This document shows, one piece after another, positions 27,632 through 36,995 of a stretch of 64,000 bases of DNA. Made by a program: the position numbers and the translations under genes. Within the stretch, counting starts at the first letter, position 1. Each line of letters opens with the position of its first letter. The stretch covers positions 90,110-154,109 of the forward strand of contig NZ_CADIJY010000011.1 in assembly GCF_902859735.1 (NCBI RefSeq), given 5' to 3'. The stretch is from Achromobacter aegrifaciens. GTDB taxonomy: Bacteria; Pseudomonadota; Gammaproteobacteria; Burkholderiales; Burkholderiaceae_B. Below the pieces are notes generated by a model. It had not been told where the DNA came from. It worked only from the letters and a program-made list of their open reading frames with translations, and ran no database searches.

Positions 27632-28321
27632 ATGACTTCGATTTCCCCTGCAACTTCCTCCACTGTCCCCGTCATCACCATCGACGGCCCCACCGCGTCC
27701 GGCAAGGGCACGGTGGCCCACCGCGTCGCCAAGGCCCTGGGCTGGGCCGTGCTCGACAGCGGCGCGCTCTATCGCCTGACCGCGCTGGCGGCGCTCAACC
27801 GCGGCTTGTCCCCCGAGGACGAGCCCGCCGTGGCGCGCGTGGCCGAAACCCTGGATGTGCGTTTCGAAGGGCCTCATGTCTACCTCGAGGGCGTGGATGT
27901 CGGCCACGATATCCGTCGCGAGGAAGTCGGCAACTTCGCCTCGCGCGTGGCCGCCTTCCCGGGCGTGCGCCAGGCGCTGCTCGAGCGCCAGCGCGCCTTC
28001 CGGCTGGCTCCGGGCCTGGTTGCGGACGGGCGCGACATGGGTACGGTGGTGTTTCCCGATGCGCCCCTGAAGGTGTTCCTGGTAGCCGATGTGGTCGCGC
28101 GGGCGCAGAGGCGCTGTAAGCAGTTGATCGAAAAGGGAATTTCTGCTAATCTTGATGACCTCCTACGGGATATGCGCGAGCGGGACGCCCGCGATATGGG
28201 GCGGACTACCGCTCCCTTGGCTCCCGCAGCGGATGCACACGTGCTGGATTCGTCTGATTTGACGATTGCAGAAACGGTGCAGGCAATACTGGATTTCTGG
28301 AAGAACGCTGCCGCGGATTGA
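27632..28321 (+). CDS. cmk: Cytidylate kinase
   Basis: A 229-residue NMP kinase with the P-loop [18 protein letters not shown] near residue 15, [14 protein letters not shown], and [23 protein letters not shown]. It phosphorylates CMP and dCMP with ATP and maintains CTP and dCTP pools. It follows aroA by 13 bases. The adjacent pairing with rpsA is very widely conserved in proteobacteria. About 200 bases separate its stop from the rpsA start. Confidence 0.95.
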   Translation: MTSISPATSSTVPVITIDGPTASGKGTVAHRVAKALGWAVLDSGALYRLTALAALNRGLSPEDEPAVARVAETLDVRFEGPHVYLEGVDVGHDIRREEVGNFASRVAAFPGVRQALLERQRAFRLAPGLVADGRDMGTVVFPDAPLKVFLVADVVARAQRRCKQLIEKGISANLDDLLRDMRERDARDMGRTTAPLAPAADAHVLDSSDLTIAETVQAILDFWKNAAAD

Positions 28322-28518
28322 ATTACCGGTCCCGGACTTTTCTCTCGAATCCTCCGCAGTTTTCTGTTTTTTTTATCGGCCCTGTTCAAGCCAGGCGCAG
28401 CCCCCACGGGACACCCCGCAAGGGTAAACCGGCAAGCAGGCATTTTGACTCCACTGTGGCGGGCAATCCGCTGCGGTGTGTTTTTAACGGCCATTTCGGC
28501 CCAATGGATTTCAACCCC

Positions 28519-30231
28519 ATGTCTTCCGTTTCCACTACCGCCACCGGCGGCGAAAGCTTCGCCGACCTTTTCGCACAAAGCCTCAAGAGCCAGGACATGA
28601 AGTCCGGCGAGGTCATCAGCGCCGAAGTCGTGCGCGTCGACCACAACTTCGTCGTCGTCAACGCCGGCCTGAAGTCCGAAGCGCTGATCCCCCTGGAAGA
28701 GTTCCTGAACGACCAGGGCGAGCTCGAAGTGCAACCTGGCGATTTCGTCTCGGTGGCCATCGATTCCCTGGAAAACGGCTACGGCGACACCATCCTGTCG
28801 CGTGACCGCGCCAAGCGCCTGTCGGCCTGGCTGCAACTGGAAAAGGCCCTGGAAAACGGCGAACTGGTTACCGGCACCATCACCGGCAAGGTGAAGGGCG
28901 GCCTGACCGTCATGACCAACGGCATCCGCGCGTTCCTGCCGGGTTCGCTGGTGGACCTGCGTCCGGTCAAGGACACCACCCCGTACGAAGGCAAGACCCT
29001 CGAATTCAAGGTCATCAAGCTCGACCGCAAGCGCAACAACGTCGTTCTGTCGCGTCGCCAGGTGCTGGAAGCCAGCATGGGCGAAGAGCGCCAGAAGCTG
29101 CTCGAAACCCTGCACGAAGGTGCTGTGGTCAAGGGCGTGGTCAAGAACATCACCGACTACGGCGCGTTCGTGGACCTGGGCGGCATCGACGGCCTGCTGC
29201 ACATCACCGACATGGCCTGGCGCCGTGTGCGTCACCCCTCCGAAGTCCTGCAAGTGGGTCAGGAAGTCGAAGCCAAGGTGCTCAAGTTCGACCAGGAAAA
29301 GAGCCGCGTCTCCCTGGGCGTCAAGCAGCTGGGCGAAGATCCGTGGGTGGGCCTGGCTCGCCGCTACCCGCAAGGCACCCGCCTGTTCGGCAAGGTCACC
29401 AACCTGACCGACTACGGCGCGTTCGTTGAAGTCGAAGCCGGCATCGAAGGCCTGGTGCACGTCTCCGAAATGGACTGGACCAACAAGAACGTCGATCCGC
29501 GCAAGGTCGTGACCCTGGGCGAAGAAGTCGAAGTCATGGTCCTGGAAATCGACGAAGACCGTCGTCGCATCTCGCTGGGCATGAAGCAGTGCCGCCAGAA
29601 CCCGTGGGAAGAGTTCGCCACCAACTTCAAGCGTGGTGACAAGGTCCGCGGCGCCATCAAGTCGATCACCGACTTCGGCGTGTTCGTCGGCCTGCCCGGC
29701 GGCATCGATGGCCTGGTTCACCTGTCCGACCTGTCGTGGACGGAAACCGGCGAAGAAGCCGTGCGCAACTTCAAGAAGGGCGACGAGATCGAAGCCGTGG
29801 TTCTGGGCATCGATACCGACAAGGAACGCATCTCGCTGGGCATCAAGCAGCTGGAAGGCGACCCCTTCAACAACTTCGTTGCCACGTTCGACAAGGGCGC
29901 CGTTGTTCCGGGCACCATCAAGTCGGTCGAAGCCAAGGGCGCTGTTGTCACGCTGTCCGTGGACGTTGAAGGCTACCTGCGCGCTTCCGAGATCTCCTCG
30001 GGCCGCGTTGAAGACGCCACCACCGTTCTGACCGCCGGCGAGAACATCGAAGCCATGATCGTCAACATCGACCGCAAGACGCGTTCGATCCAGCTGTCGA
30101 TCAAGGCCCGCGACAACGCCGAAACCGCCGAAACGATCCAGCGCATGTCCGACGCCAGCGCTTCGTCCGGCACCACCAACCTCGGCGCGCTGCTGAAGGC
30201 CAAGCTGGACCAACAGCGCAACGACGGTTAA
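28519..30231 (+). CDS. rpsA: 30S ribosomal protein S1
   Basis: A 570-residue protein with six S1 RNA-binding repeats (roughly residues 21-87, 105-171, 192-260, 277-347, 364-434 and 451-520). The central repeats carry [22 protein letters not shown] and its relatives. S1 captures messages on the 30S subunit. ATG 28519 ([11 protein letters not shown]) has no Shine-Dalgarno; an ATG at 28504 is an alternative. E. coli rpsA also lacks a canonical site and represses its own translation through leader structure. The 197-base leader here may act the same way (inference). ihfB begins three bases after the stop. Confidence 0.95.
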   Translation: MSSVSTTATGGESFADLFAQSLKSQDMKSGEVISAEVVRVDHNFVVVNAGLKSEALIPLEEFLNDQGELEVQPGDFVSVAIDSLENGYGDTILSRDRAKRLSAWLQLEKALENGELVTGTITGKVKGGLTVMTNGIRAFLPGSLVDLRPVKDTTPYEGKTLEFKVIKLDRKRNNVVLSRRQVLEASMGEERQKLLETLHEGAVVKGVVKNITDYGAFVDLGGIDGLLHITDMAWRRVRHPSEVLQVGQEVEAKVLKFDQEKSRVSLGVKQLGEDPWVGLARRYPQGTRLFGKVTNLTDYGAFVEVEAGIEGLVHVSEMDWTNKNVDPRKVVTLGEEVEVMVLEIDEDRRRISLGMKQCRQNPWEEFATNFKRGDKVRGAIKSITDFGVFVGLPGGIDGLVHLSDLSWTETGEEAVRNFKKGDEIEAVVLGIDTDKERISLGIKQLEGDPFNNFVATFDKGAVVPGTIKSVEAKGAVVTLSVDVEGYLRASEISSGRVEDATTVLTAGENIEAMIVNIDRKTRSIQLSIKARDNAETAETIQRMSDASASSGTTNLGALLKAKLDQQRNDG

Positions 30232-30234
30232 TTC

Positions 30235-30594
30235 GTGACCAAGTCGGAGCTGATCGCCGCCTTGGCGGCCCGCTATCCTCAGCTGGCCGCCCGCGACACC
30301 GATTACGCGGTCAAGACCGTGCTCGACGCAATGACCCAGGCCCTGGCCTCGGGTCAGCGCATCGAGATCCGCGGTTTTGGCAGCTTCTCGCTGTCGCAGC
30401 GGTCTCCCCGCATCGGTCGCAATCCGAAATCCGGCGAACAGGTGCTGGTGCCTGGAAAACAGGTGCCGCACTTCAAGGCGGGCAAGGAATTGCGCGAGCG
30501 GGTGGACTTGGCCGGCGGCAATGACGAGGACGCTCAATCTTCTGGATCGAGTGAACCGATGCCGTCGATGGTGAGTCTGCACGCCATGCATTGA
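30235..30594 (+). CDS. ihfB: Integration host factor subunit beta
   Basis: A 119-residue HU/IHF-family DNA-bending protein. It starts [17 protein letters not shown] (GTG codon at 30235), has the conserved beta-arm segment [29 protein letters not shown] and the [12 protein letters not shown] tail. About 25 extra residues (rich in Ser, Asp and Glu) extend the C-terminus beyond the E. coli protein of 94 residues. It pairs with IHF-alpha to bend DNA at specific sites. The rpsA-ihfB order is conserved in proteobacteria. A strong terminator ends the transcript. Confidence 0.94.
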   Translation: MTKSELIAALAARYPQLAARDTDYAVKTVLDAMTQALASGQRIEIRGFGSFSLSQRSPRIGRNPKSGEQVLVPGKQVPHFKAGKELRERVDLAGGNDEDAQSSGSSEPMPSMVSLHAMH

Positions 30595-30640
30595 CGGCAC
30601 GGCAGTAAGGCCGCCTTCGGGCGGATCGGACCGAGAACCT

Positions 30641-30673
30641 AGCCCCTTGAGCAATCAAGGGGCTTTGTTTTTT
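30641..30673 (+). terminator. Rho-independent terminator after ihfB
   Basis: AGCCCCTTGA and TCAAGGGGCT form a perfect 10-bp stem with a 4-base loop, followed by TTGTTTTTT. It ends the gyrA-to-ihfB gene string. Confidence 0.92.
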
Positions 30674-30733
30674 GGCGCCAGGCGGGATCCGTCGCTTACA
30701 ATTGATAGTCTTGAATTCTTTGGAGCATGCGCC

Positions 30734-31048
30734 ATGCGCTACCTAGTCTGGGCCCTGCGATTGCTCGTGTTTGTTGCAGTATTGATGTTCGCGTTGAAAA
30801 ACACGGATCCGGTCGCCGTGAAGTTCTACGCCGATTACGTGGTGCAGGACGTGCCCCTCATCGTTGTGATGCTGGTCGTGTTCGTCTTGGGCGCCTTGTT
30901 TGGCTTGTTGCTGACCGTGCCCGCCGCCATGCGCCGCCGCCGCGAAGCCATGCGCCTGCGCCGCGAGCTGGAGCGTGTCCAGGCCGCCGTCGCCGGCACC
31001 ACGCCCGCCGTGCCGCCGGAGGCCGTGGCCCCGATGTCGCCGCTGTGA
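30734..31048 (+). CDS. lapA: LapA-family membrane protein (LPS assembly protein A, DUF1049)
   Basis: A 104-residue inner membrane protein with two hydrophobic helices (about residues 4-20 and 40-64). Between them lies NTDPVAVKFYADYVVQDVPLIVV, and a basic arginine-rich cytoplasmic coiled tail (MRRRREAMRLRRELERV) follows. LapA works beside LapB at the membrane in lipopolysaccharide biogenesis. ATG 30734 has GGAG upstream; longer readings include the terminator and are rejected. lapB follows after about 58 bases. Confidence 0.88.
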   Translation: MRYLVWALRLLVFVAVLMFALKNTDPVAVKFYADYVVQDVPLIVVMLVVFVLGALFGLLLTVPAAMRRRREAMRLRRELERVQAAVAGTTPAVPPEAVAPMSPL

Positions 31049-31106
31049 TGCCGTTGCGTCAGCACTGAATCCCTTTCCGCACTGAATTACCGCAAGAGCC
31101 CGCATA

Positions 31107-32321
31107 GTGGATTTTGAACCTTGGTGGTTGATTTTCGTGCCGGTATTGTTCGCGCTGGGCTGGCTGGCCGCGCGCTTCGATATCCGGCAAATGCTGCGGG
31201 AAACCCGCAGCCTGCCCGACTCCTATTTCCGCGGGCTGAACTTCCTGCTCAATGAAGAGCCGGACCGCGCCATCGACGCCTTCGTCGAAGTGGCCAAGCT
31301 GGACCCGGAAACCACCGAGCTGCACTTTGCGCTGGGCAGCCTGTTCCGCCGCCGGGGCGAAATGGAGCGCGCCATCCGCGTGCACCAGAGCCTCCTGAAC
31401 CGTTCCGACCTGCCCGCCGCCGAACGCGAGCATGCGCAGCACGAGCTGGCGCAGGATTTCCTCAAGGCCGGCATGCTGGACCGCGCCGAAAACGGCTTCG
31501 AGCAGCTCAAGGACACCCGCTACGCCTTGCCCGCGCTGCGTTCGCTGATCCGCATCTACGAATCCGAGCACGATTGGCCGCGCGCCATCGAAGCCGTGAA
31601 GACGCTGCAGGGCCTGGTCGACGAGCCGGTGCCGCAGCTCGTGCACTATTACTGCGAACAGGCGCAAACCGCGCTGTCGTCCAAGCCCGCCGACATCGAC
31701 GCGGCCCACAAGGCGCTGGATGCCGCCGACCATGCCTTGTCGACCATCGATCCGGCGTCGAGCAAAGGCGCCATGGTGCGCACCGCCATGCTGCGCGCCC
31801 GCCTGGCCCTGATCGAACAGGACCCGAAGCGCGAACGCCTGTACCTGGAGTCGATCATGACCGACGCTCCCGAGTACGCCGGCCTGGTGGCCGAGCAGGT
31901 CCTGGCGAACTACCGCGCCGCCAATCAGGAAGCGGCCGGGCTCGACGTGCTGCAGAAGCAGTATGCGCGCCACGCGTCGCTGGACCTGTTCAACGTGCTG
32001 TTCCGCGAACTGCGCGCCCAGCAGGGCTCCGCGCCGTCATGGGCATTTGCCCGCAATGCCTTGCGCAGCCATCCGTCGCTGCTGGGGCTGGACCGTCTGC
32101 TGGAGGCCGAGCTGGCCAATCCGGAAAGCGGCGCCGAGCAGGCGCCAGTGCCGGGCGCCGACCTGACGTTGTTGCGCAGCCTGATCCACAAGCATACGCA
32201 GCGGCTGGACCGCTACGCATGCCGCAGTTGCGGTTTTCAGGCGCGTCGCTTTTACTGGCAATGTCCCGGCTGCAACGCCTGGGAAACCTACGCGCCGCGC
32301 CGCTTGGAAGAACTTGAATGA
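31107..32321 (+). CDS. lapB: Lipopolysaccharide assembly protein B (YciM), TPR and zinc-ribbon protein
   Basis: A 404-residue protein. An N-terminal transmembrane segment (WWLIFVPVLFALGWLAARFD) is followed by about nine tetratricopeptide units from residue 40. A C-terminal rubredoxin-like zinc ribbon has CRSCG and CPGC pairs. LapB is anchored in the inner membrane and controls LpxC turnover by FtsH, setting LPS output. The start is GTG 31107 with a weak AAGAG upstream. Its stop overlaps the start of the heptose kinase gene by four bases, coupling LPS control with heptose synthesis. Confidence 0.93.
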   Translation: MDFEPWWLIFVPVLFALGWLAARFDIRQMLRETRSLPDSYFRGLNFLLNEEPDRAIDAFVEVAKLDPETTELHFALGSLFRRRGEMERAIRVHQSLLNRSDLPAAEREHAQHELAQDFLKAGMLDRAENGFEQLKDTRYALPALRSLIRIYESEHDWPRAIEAVKTLQGLVDEPVPQLVHYYCEQAQTALSSKPADIDAAHKALDAADHALSTIDPASSKGAMVRTAMLRARLALIEQDPKRERLYLESIMTDAPEYAGLVAEQVLANYRAANQEAAGLDVLQKQYARHASLDLFNVLFRELRAQQGSAPSWAFARNALRSHPSLLGLDRLLEAELANPESGAEQAPVPGADLTLLRSLIHKHTQRLDRYACRSCGFQARRFYWQCPGCNAWETYAPRRLEELE

Positions 32322-33259
32322 ATGCATTTCCCGCCGAAGCCATTTCGCATAGCCGCGTCCTCGTGGTGGGCGATGTGATGCTGGACCGGTACTGGTTCGG
32401 CGAAGTCGAACGCATTTCGCCCGAAGCGCCGGTGCCCGTGGTACGCGTGGCGCGCCGCGAAGACCGCCTGGGCGGCGCGGCCAACGTCGCGCGCAACGTG
32501 GCGGCCCTGGGCGGCCATGTGACCTTGGTCGGCGTGCTGGGCGAAGACGAGGCGGGCGACAGCGTCCGGCGCTTGTCCGCCGAAGCCGGCATACAGGCCG
32601 AGCTGCTCGCCGATCCGTCCTTGCACACGACCTTGAAGATGCGCGTGCTGGGTCGCCAGCAGCAGCTGCTGCGCGTGGACTTCGAACAGCATCCGGCACA
32701 GGCCGCGCTGGACAACGTCGATGCCGCTTTCGCGCGCCATCTGGCCAACCACGACATCGTCGTGCTGTCCGACTATGCCAAGGGCGTGCTGGCGCGGGTC
32801 GAATCGCTGATCGCGCTGGCCCGCAACGCCGGCGTGCCGGTGCTGGTGGACCCGAAGGGCCACGATTACACCCGTTACCGCGGGGCGACGCTCGTCACCC
32901 CCAACCGCTCGGAAATGCAGGAGGCCGTGGGCCGCTGGAGTTCCGAGGCCGAACTCACCGATCGCGCGCAGCGCCTGCGCGCCGACCTGGATCTGGAAGC
33001 CTTGCTCGTGACCCGTTCCGAGCAGGGCATGACTTTGTTTACCGACGCGGGGCGCGACCACATCGACGCGCAGGCGCACGAAGTGTTCGACGTGTCCGGC
33101 GCAGGCGACACCGTGCTGGCGACGCTGGCCGTGTCGCGCGCCATCGATCTGCCGTGGGTCGACGCGATGGGCTGGGCCAACAAGGCCGGCGGCATCGCCG
33201 TGGGCAAGCTTGGCACGTCCATCGTCACCGCCGCGGAATTGGCAGGAGAACTCTCATGA
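32318..33259 (+). CDS. rfaE1: D-glycero-beta-D-manno-heptose-7-phosphate kinase
   Basis: A 313-residue PfkB-family sugar kinase with [42 protein letters not shown] and the catalytic [14 protein letters not shown] near the C-terminus. It phosphorylates heptose 7-phosphate at O-1 for ADP-heptose synthesis. Unlike E. coli HldE it has no C-terminal nucleotidyltransferase domain, so the adenylyltransferase (rfaE2/hldC) must be encoded elsewhere. It overlaps lapB upstream and hldD downstream by four bases each. Confidence 0.93.
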   Translation: MNAFPAEAISHSRVLVVGDVMLDRYWFGEVERISPEAPVPVVRVARREDRLGGAANVARNVAALGGHVTLVGVLGEDEAGDSVRRLSAEAGIQAELLADPSLHTTLKMRVLGRQQQLLRVDFEQHPAQAALDNVDAAFARHLANHDIVVLSDYAKGVLARVESLIALARNAGVPVLVDPKGHDYTRYRGATLVTPNRSEMQEAVGRWSSEAELTDRAQRLRADLDLEALLVTRSEQGMTLFTDAGRDHIDAQAHEVFDVSGAGDTVLATLAVSRAIDLPWVDAMGWANKAGGIAVGKLGTSIVTAAELAGELS

Positions 33260-34245
33260 TCGTCGTTACCGGAGCCGCGGGCTTCATAGGCAGCAACCTG
33301 GTGCGCGGGCTCAACCGCCGCGGCATCAAGGACATCATCGCGGTCGATGACCTGACCGAAGGCGACAAGTTCGTCAACCTGGTCGATTGCCAGATCGCGG
33401 ACTACATGGACAAGGACGACTTCCGCCGCCGCGTCCTCGACGGCAGCCTGCGGGAAGTGCGTGCCGTGCTGCACCAGGGCGCGTGCTCGGACACGACCGA
33501 GCGCAACGGCCGCTACATGCTCGACAACAACTACCGCGTCACGCTGGAGCTGTTCGAGTTCTGCCAGGAGCGCCGCATTCCGTTCCTGTACGCCTCGTCG
33601 GCGGCGGTCTACGGCGGTTCCTCGATCTACGTGGAAGACCCCGCCAACGAAGGCCCGCTGAACGTCTATGGCTATTCCAAGCTGCTGTTCGATCAGGTCC
33701 TGCGCCAGCGCATGGACAGCCTGACCGCACAGGTGGTGGGCCTGCGCTACTTCAACGTCTACGGTCCGCACGAACAGCACAAGGGCCGCATGGCTTCGGT
33801 GGCGTTCCACAACATGAACCAGTTCCTGGAGCATGGGCACGTGCGCCTGTTCGCGGGCTGGGACGGCTACGTGGATGGCGGCCAGAGCCGCGACTTCATT
33901 TCCGTCGAAGACGTGGTCGCGGTCAACCTGCATTTCCTGGACCACCCCGAGCAGTCTGGTATTTTCAACTGCGGCACGGGCCGCGCGCAGCCCTTCAACG
34001 ATGTGGCGGCCGGCGTGGTCAATGCGCTGCGCGCGGAGCGCGGCGAAGCCGAGCTGACGCTGGCGCAACTGGTGGAACTGGATCTGATCCGCTACATCCC
34101 GTTCCCGGACGACCTGAAAGGGCGCTATCAGAGCTACACGCAGGCCGATGTCACGCGCCTGCGCGCAGCGGGGTTCCAGGCGCCGATGCGCGATGTGCGG
34201 ACCGGCGTCACCGAGTACGTGCGTTACTGGCGCGCCCGCAAGTAA
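33256..34245 (+). CDS. hldD: ADP-L-glycero-D-manno-heptose 6-epimerase
   Basis: A 329-residue extended SDR. The nucleotide-binding motif [16 protein letters not shown] is at the N-terminus, [13 protein letters not shown] and the catalytic YGYSK (Tyr, Lys) lie in the middle, and [23 protein letters not shown] follows. It makes ADP-L-glycero-D-manno-heptose, the precursor of inner-core LPS heptoses. ATG 33256 overlaps the kinase stop by four bases; a longer upstream reading is an artefact of that overlap. A strong terminator follows about 30 bases after the stop. Confidence 0.95.
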   Translation: MIVVTGAAGFIGSNLVRGLNRRGIKDIIAVDDLTEGDKFVNLVDCQIADYMDKDDFRRRVLDGSLREVRAVLHQGACSDTTERNGRYMLDNNYRVTLELFEFCQERRIPFLYASSAAVYGGSSIYVEDPANEGPLNVYGYSKLLFDQVLRQRMDSLTAQVVGLRYFNVYGPHEQHKGRMASVAFHNMNQFLEHGHVRLFAGWDGYVDGGQSRDFISVEDVVAVNLHFLDHPEQSGIFNCGTGRAQPFNDVAAGVVNALRAERGEAELTLAQLVELDLIRYIPFPDDLKGRYQSYTQADVTRLRAAGFQAPMRDVRTGVTEYVRYWRARK

Positions 34246-34273
34246 GTCTGCGCCACTGCGCCGGGTCTGCAAG

Positions 34274-34302
34274 AAAAGCCACCGTTCGCGGTGGCTTTTT
34301 TT
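34274..34302 (+). terminator. Rho-independent terminator after hldD
   Basis: AAAAGCCACCG and CGGTGGCTTTT form an 11-bp stem around a TTCG tetraloop and run into further T residues. It ends the lapA-lapB-rfaE1-hldD operon. Confidence 0.92.
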
Positions 34303-34422
34303 CGCCTGGCGGTTTGCCGGGGCGGATGTTTCCATTCACTGCGCCGCCGTGGCGGGGCGCGTCGCCCGCATGATCTGAGCGTGGCGTGACAGCCGTTGCG
34401 CCAGACACCTGGGAGACCCTCC

Positions 34423-34917
34423 ATGAATCCATTCCTTCAATCCGCCGCTGCCCACCCGGCCCCTTTTGCCAGATGGCGCAGGGTGCGCGCCACCCTTGCT
34501 TCCGGCGCCCGGCCGCGCCCTTTGCGGCAGGCCTTGGGCGCGCTGCTGGTGACGGCGGGCCTGGGCCTGGCCGCGCCGCAGGCGCACGCGGTGGACCTCA
34601 ACCAGGCCAATGCCCAGCAGCTCGAAGGCGTCCGGGGCATCGGCCCGCGCATGGCGGAAATCATCATCAAGGAACGCGAACGGGGCGGCAAGTTCGAATC
34701 CTTGAACGACCTGGCTGAACGCGTGCGCGGCATCGGCCCGAAGAAGGCGCAGGCCCTGCAAGAGGCCGGCCTGCAGGTGGCAGGGACGGGCCCTCAGGCC
34801 GGGCAGGGCGATACGGCGGCCAAGCCGGCGCAGGGCAAGCCGGCTGCGGGCAAGGCCGAAGCCAAATCCGAAGCGAAACCGGCGGCGTCCCAGCCCGCGG
34901 CCCGCGCCCGGCCCTGA
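34423..34917 (+). CDS. comEA: ComEA-family helix-hairpin-helix DNA-binding protein
   Basis: A 164-residue secreted protein. A long N-terminus carries the hydrophobic signal LGALLVTAGLGLAAPQAHA (cleavage near residue 56). Two helix-hairpin-helix motifs (LEGVRGIGPRMAEIIIKER and ERVRGIGPKKAQALQEAG) bind DNA without sequence specificity. An Ala/Lys/Gln-rich tail of about 45 residues ends it. ComEA proteins pull incoming DNA through the periplasm in transformation, and competence is not proven here. GGGAG precedes the ATG. It is monocistronic: a terminator lies before it and cysM follows 84 bases later. Confidence 0.85.
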   Translation: MNPFLQSAAAHPAPFARWRRVRATLASGARPRPLRQALGALLVTAGLGLAAPQAHAVDLNQANAQQLEGVRGIGPRMAEIIIKERERGGKFESLNDLAERVRGIGPKKAQALQEAGLQVAGTGPQAGQGDTAAKPAQGKPAAGKAEAKSEAKPAASQPAARARP

Positions 34918-35001
34918 GCGCGTCGCGCGCCGCGCGGGTAGCCCTGGCGGGAGCGCGGCTTTTGGCGGCGCGCGCCGCCAGGCGGGGTTATCATCGTCCG
35001 C

Positions 35002-35910
35002 ATGACTACTACCTATCCCACTATCGAGCAAACCGTCGGCAATACGCCGCTGGTGCGCCTGCAGCGCATTCCCGGGGCCGCGGGCGCCGCCCGGGGCAAT
35101 GTCATCCTGGCCAAGCTGGAGGGCAACAACCCCGCCGGCTCCGTGAAGGACCGTCCGGCCCTGTCGATGATCGCCCGCGCGGAAGAGCGCGGCGACATCA
35201 AGCCGGGCGACACCCTCATCGAGGCGACCAGCGGCAATACCGGCATCGCGCTGGCCATGGCTGCCGCCATGCGCGGCTACCGCATGATCCTGATCATGCC
35301 GGACAACCTGTCGGTGGAACGCCGCGCGGCCATGACGGCCTACGGCGCCGAGCTGATCCTGACGCCCGCGGACAAGGGCGGCATGGAATACGCCCGCGAC
35401 CTGGCGTCGGCCATGCAGGCGGACGGCCGCGGTCTGGTGCTGGACCAGTTCGCCAACCCTGACAACCCCCGCGCCCACATCGAAACCACCGGGCCGGAAA
35501 TCTGGAACCAGACCGAAGGGCGCGTTACCCACTTCGTGAGCGCCATGGGCACCACCGGCACCATCATGGGCGTGTCGACCTACCTGAAGTCGCGCAACCC
35601 CGCAGTGCAGGTGGTGGGCGCGCAGCCCGCCGAAGGATCGTCGATCCCGGGCATCCGCAAGTGGCCCGAAGCCTATCTCCCCAAGATCTTCGATCGCAGC
35701 CGGGTGGACGCCTATGAATCCATCGAGCAGGCCGAGGCCGAACAGATGGCGCGCCGGCTGGCGGCGGAAGAGGGCATCTTCGGCGGAATTTCATCGGCGG
35801 GCGCGCTGGTTGCCGCCCTGCGCGTGGCCGAACGCGTCAACGACGCCACCATCGTGTTCATCGTGTGCGACCGCGGCGACCGCTACCTGTCCACGGGCGT
35901 CTTCAACTGA
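35002..35910 (+). CDS. cysM: Cysteine synthase B (O-acetylserine sulfhydrylase B)
   Basis: A 302-residue fold II PLP enzyme. The PLP lysine lies in LEGNNPAGSVKDRPA, the phosphate loop in EATSGNTGIALA, and GTTGTIMGV and QPAEGSSIPGI mark the CysM branch, which can use thiosulfate as well as sulfide. It makes cysteine from O-acetylserine. It is far from the sulfate operon at 55-62 kb but serves the same pathway. No strong Shine-Dalgarno is visible before the ATG. A bidirectional terminator follows. Confidence 0.94.
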   Translation: MTTTYPTIEQTVGNTPLVRLQRIPGAAGAARGNVILAKLEGNNPAGSVKDRPALSMIARAEERGDIKPGDTLIEATSGNTGIALAMAAAMRGYRMILIMPDNLSVERRAAMTAYGAELILTPADKGGMEYARDLASAMQADGRGLVLDQFANPDNPRAHIETTGPEIWNQTEGRVTHFVSAMGTTGTIMGVSTYLKSRNPAVQVVGAQPAEGSSIPGIRKWPEAYLPKIFDRSRVDAYESIEQAEAEQMARRLAAEEGIFGGISSAGALVAALRVAERVNDATIVFIVCDRGDRYLSTGVFN

Positions 35911-35935
35911 ACGCCTGATCGCCTTCGGGCAGAAC

Positions 35936-35974
35936 AAAACCGCCATGCCGGGTTTGCCGGGCATGGCGGTTTTT
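35936..35974. terminator. Bidirectional terminator between cysM and a convergent Bug gene
   Basis: CGCCATGCC and GGCATGGCG form a perfect 9-bp core stem, extended by AAAAC and GTTTT on the outside. T residues follow on both strands, so it can end cysM rightward and the Bug gene leftward. Confidence 0.88.
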
Positions 35975-36014
35975 CATTGGTCGGGCGCGGCGTGCGTCCG
36001 TGTTTCTTGCGCGC

Positions 36015-36995
36015 TTATTCGGGCTGGATGCCGGCGTCCTGCATCACCTTGATCCAACGCTCGCTCTCCGCCAGGTTGAAGGCTTCGGCTTCCTGGTAGC
36101 TCATGGTGCTGGGCAGCGTGCCTTGCGACTTCAGCGCTTCAACCACCTTGGGCGATTGCGAGGCTTCGATCATGACCTTGTTCAGCTTGGCGATGATGGG
36201 CTGCGGCGTGTCTTTGGGCGCCCACATGCCGTACCAGGTGACGATGTCGAAGCCGGGCAGGACGCTTTCCGCGATGGTCGGCACGTCGGGCAGTTCGGCC
36301 AGGCGGGTCTTGGTCGTCACGGCGATCGGGCGGATCTTGCCGCTCTGGATCAGCGGGAGAGCCGGCGCCAGCGGCGCGTACATCAGGTCCACGTGGCCGC
36401 CCGCGACGTCGGTCAGGGCCGGGCTGCTGCCGCGGTAGCCGACATGGGTGATCTTGGCCTTGGTGGAGGTATTGATCAGTTCGCCCGCCAGGTGCGGCAA
36501 GGTGGCCACGCCGGGGGATGCGAAGGTCAGCGAACCGGGCTGGGCCTGGCCCTGCTTGATCAGTTCGCCGAAGGTCTTGAACTTCGAGTTGGGCGGGACG
36601 ACGGCCACCATCGGCACCGTGCCCAGCACGCCCACCATCTTGAAGTCCTTGATCGGGTCAAAGCTCAGATTCTTGAACTGGGCCGGATAGATGCCCTGCA
36701 CCGACGGGTTCATCAGCAAGGTGTAGCCATCCGCCGGCGCCTTGGCGACCTGGGCCGTGCCGATGGTGCCGCTGGCCCCCGCGCGGGTTTCGATCACCAG
36801 CGGCTGACCCAGGATCTCGCCCATCTGGACCGCGATCAGGCGGCCGACCACGTCTGTCGGTCCTCCTGCCGCCCAAGGCATGATCACGCGGATGGGCTTG
36901 TCCGGATAGTCCGCCTGCGCGTAGGCGGTTGCTGCCGGCACGGCCGCCGTGGCGATCGCCGAGCAGGCCGCGGCGAGGAAGGTGCGTTTGTTCAT
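36015..36995 (-). CDS. Bug/TctC-family substrate-binding protein
   Basis: A 326-residue exported binding protein. The signal peptide spans about residues 1-27 (cleavage near AYAQA). The mature opening is YPDKPIRVIMPWAAGGPTDVVGR and the ligand loop ETRAGASGTIGTAQVAKAPADGYT. The ATG overlaps the stop of the IclR gene by four bases, so the regulator is made from the same message. No TctAB membrane genes are present. The divergent cyclase-family gene next to the regulator suggests that this protein binds the cyclase substrate or a related acid (inference). Confidence 0.92.
   Translation of the reverse strand: MNKRTFLAAACSAIATAAVPAATAYAQADYPDKPIRVIMPWAAGGPTDVVGRLIAVQMGEILGQPLVIETRAGASGTIGTAQVAKAPADGYTLLMNPSVQGIYPAQFKNLSFDPIKDFKMVGVLGTVPMVAVVPPNSKFKTFGELIKQGQAQPGSLTFASPGVATLPHLAGELINTSTKAKITHVGYRGSSPALTDVAGGHVDLMYAPLAPALPLIQSGKIRPIAVTTKTRLAELPDVPTIAESVLPGFDIVTWYGMWAPKDTPQPIIAKLNKVMIEASQSPKVVEALKSQGTLPSTMSYQEAEAFNLAESERWIKVMQDAGIQPE

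Noticed and set aside
27880-30654. A 924-codon minus-strand frame opposite cmk, rpsA and ihfB
   Set aside because: It spans three well-identified genes on the other strand and reflects their codon bias, including the S1 repeats.
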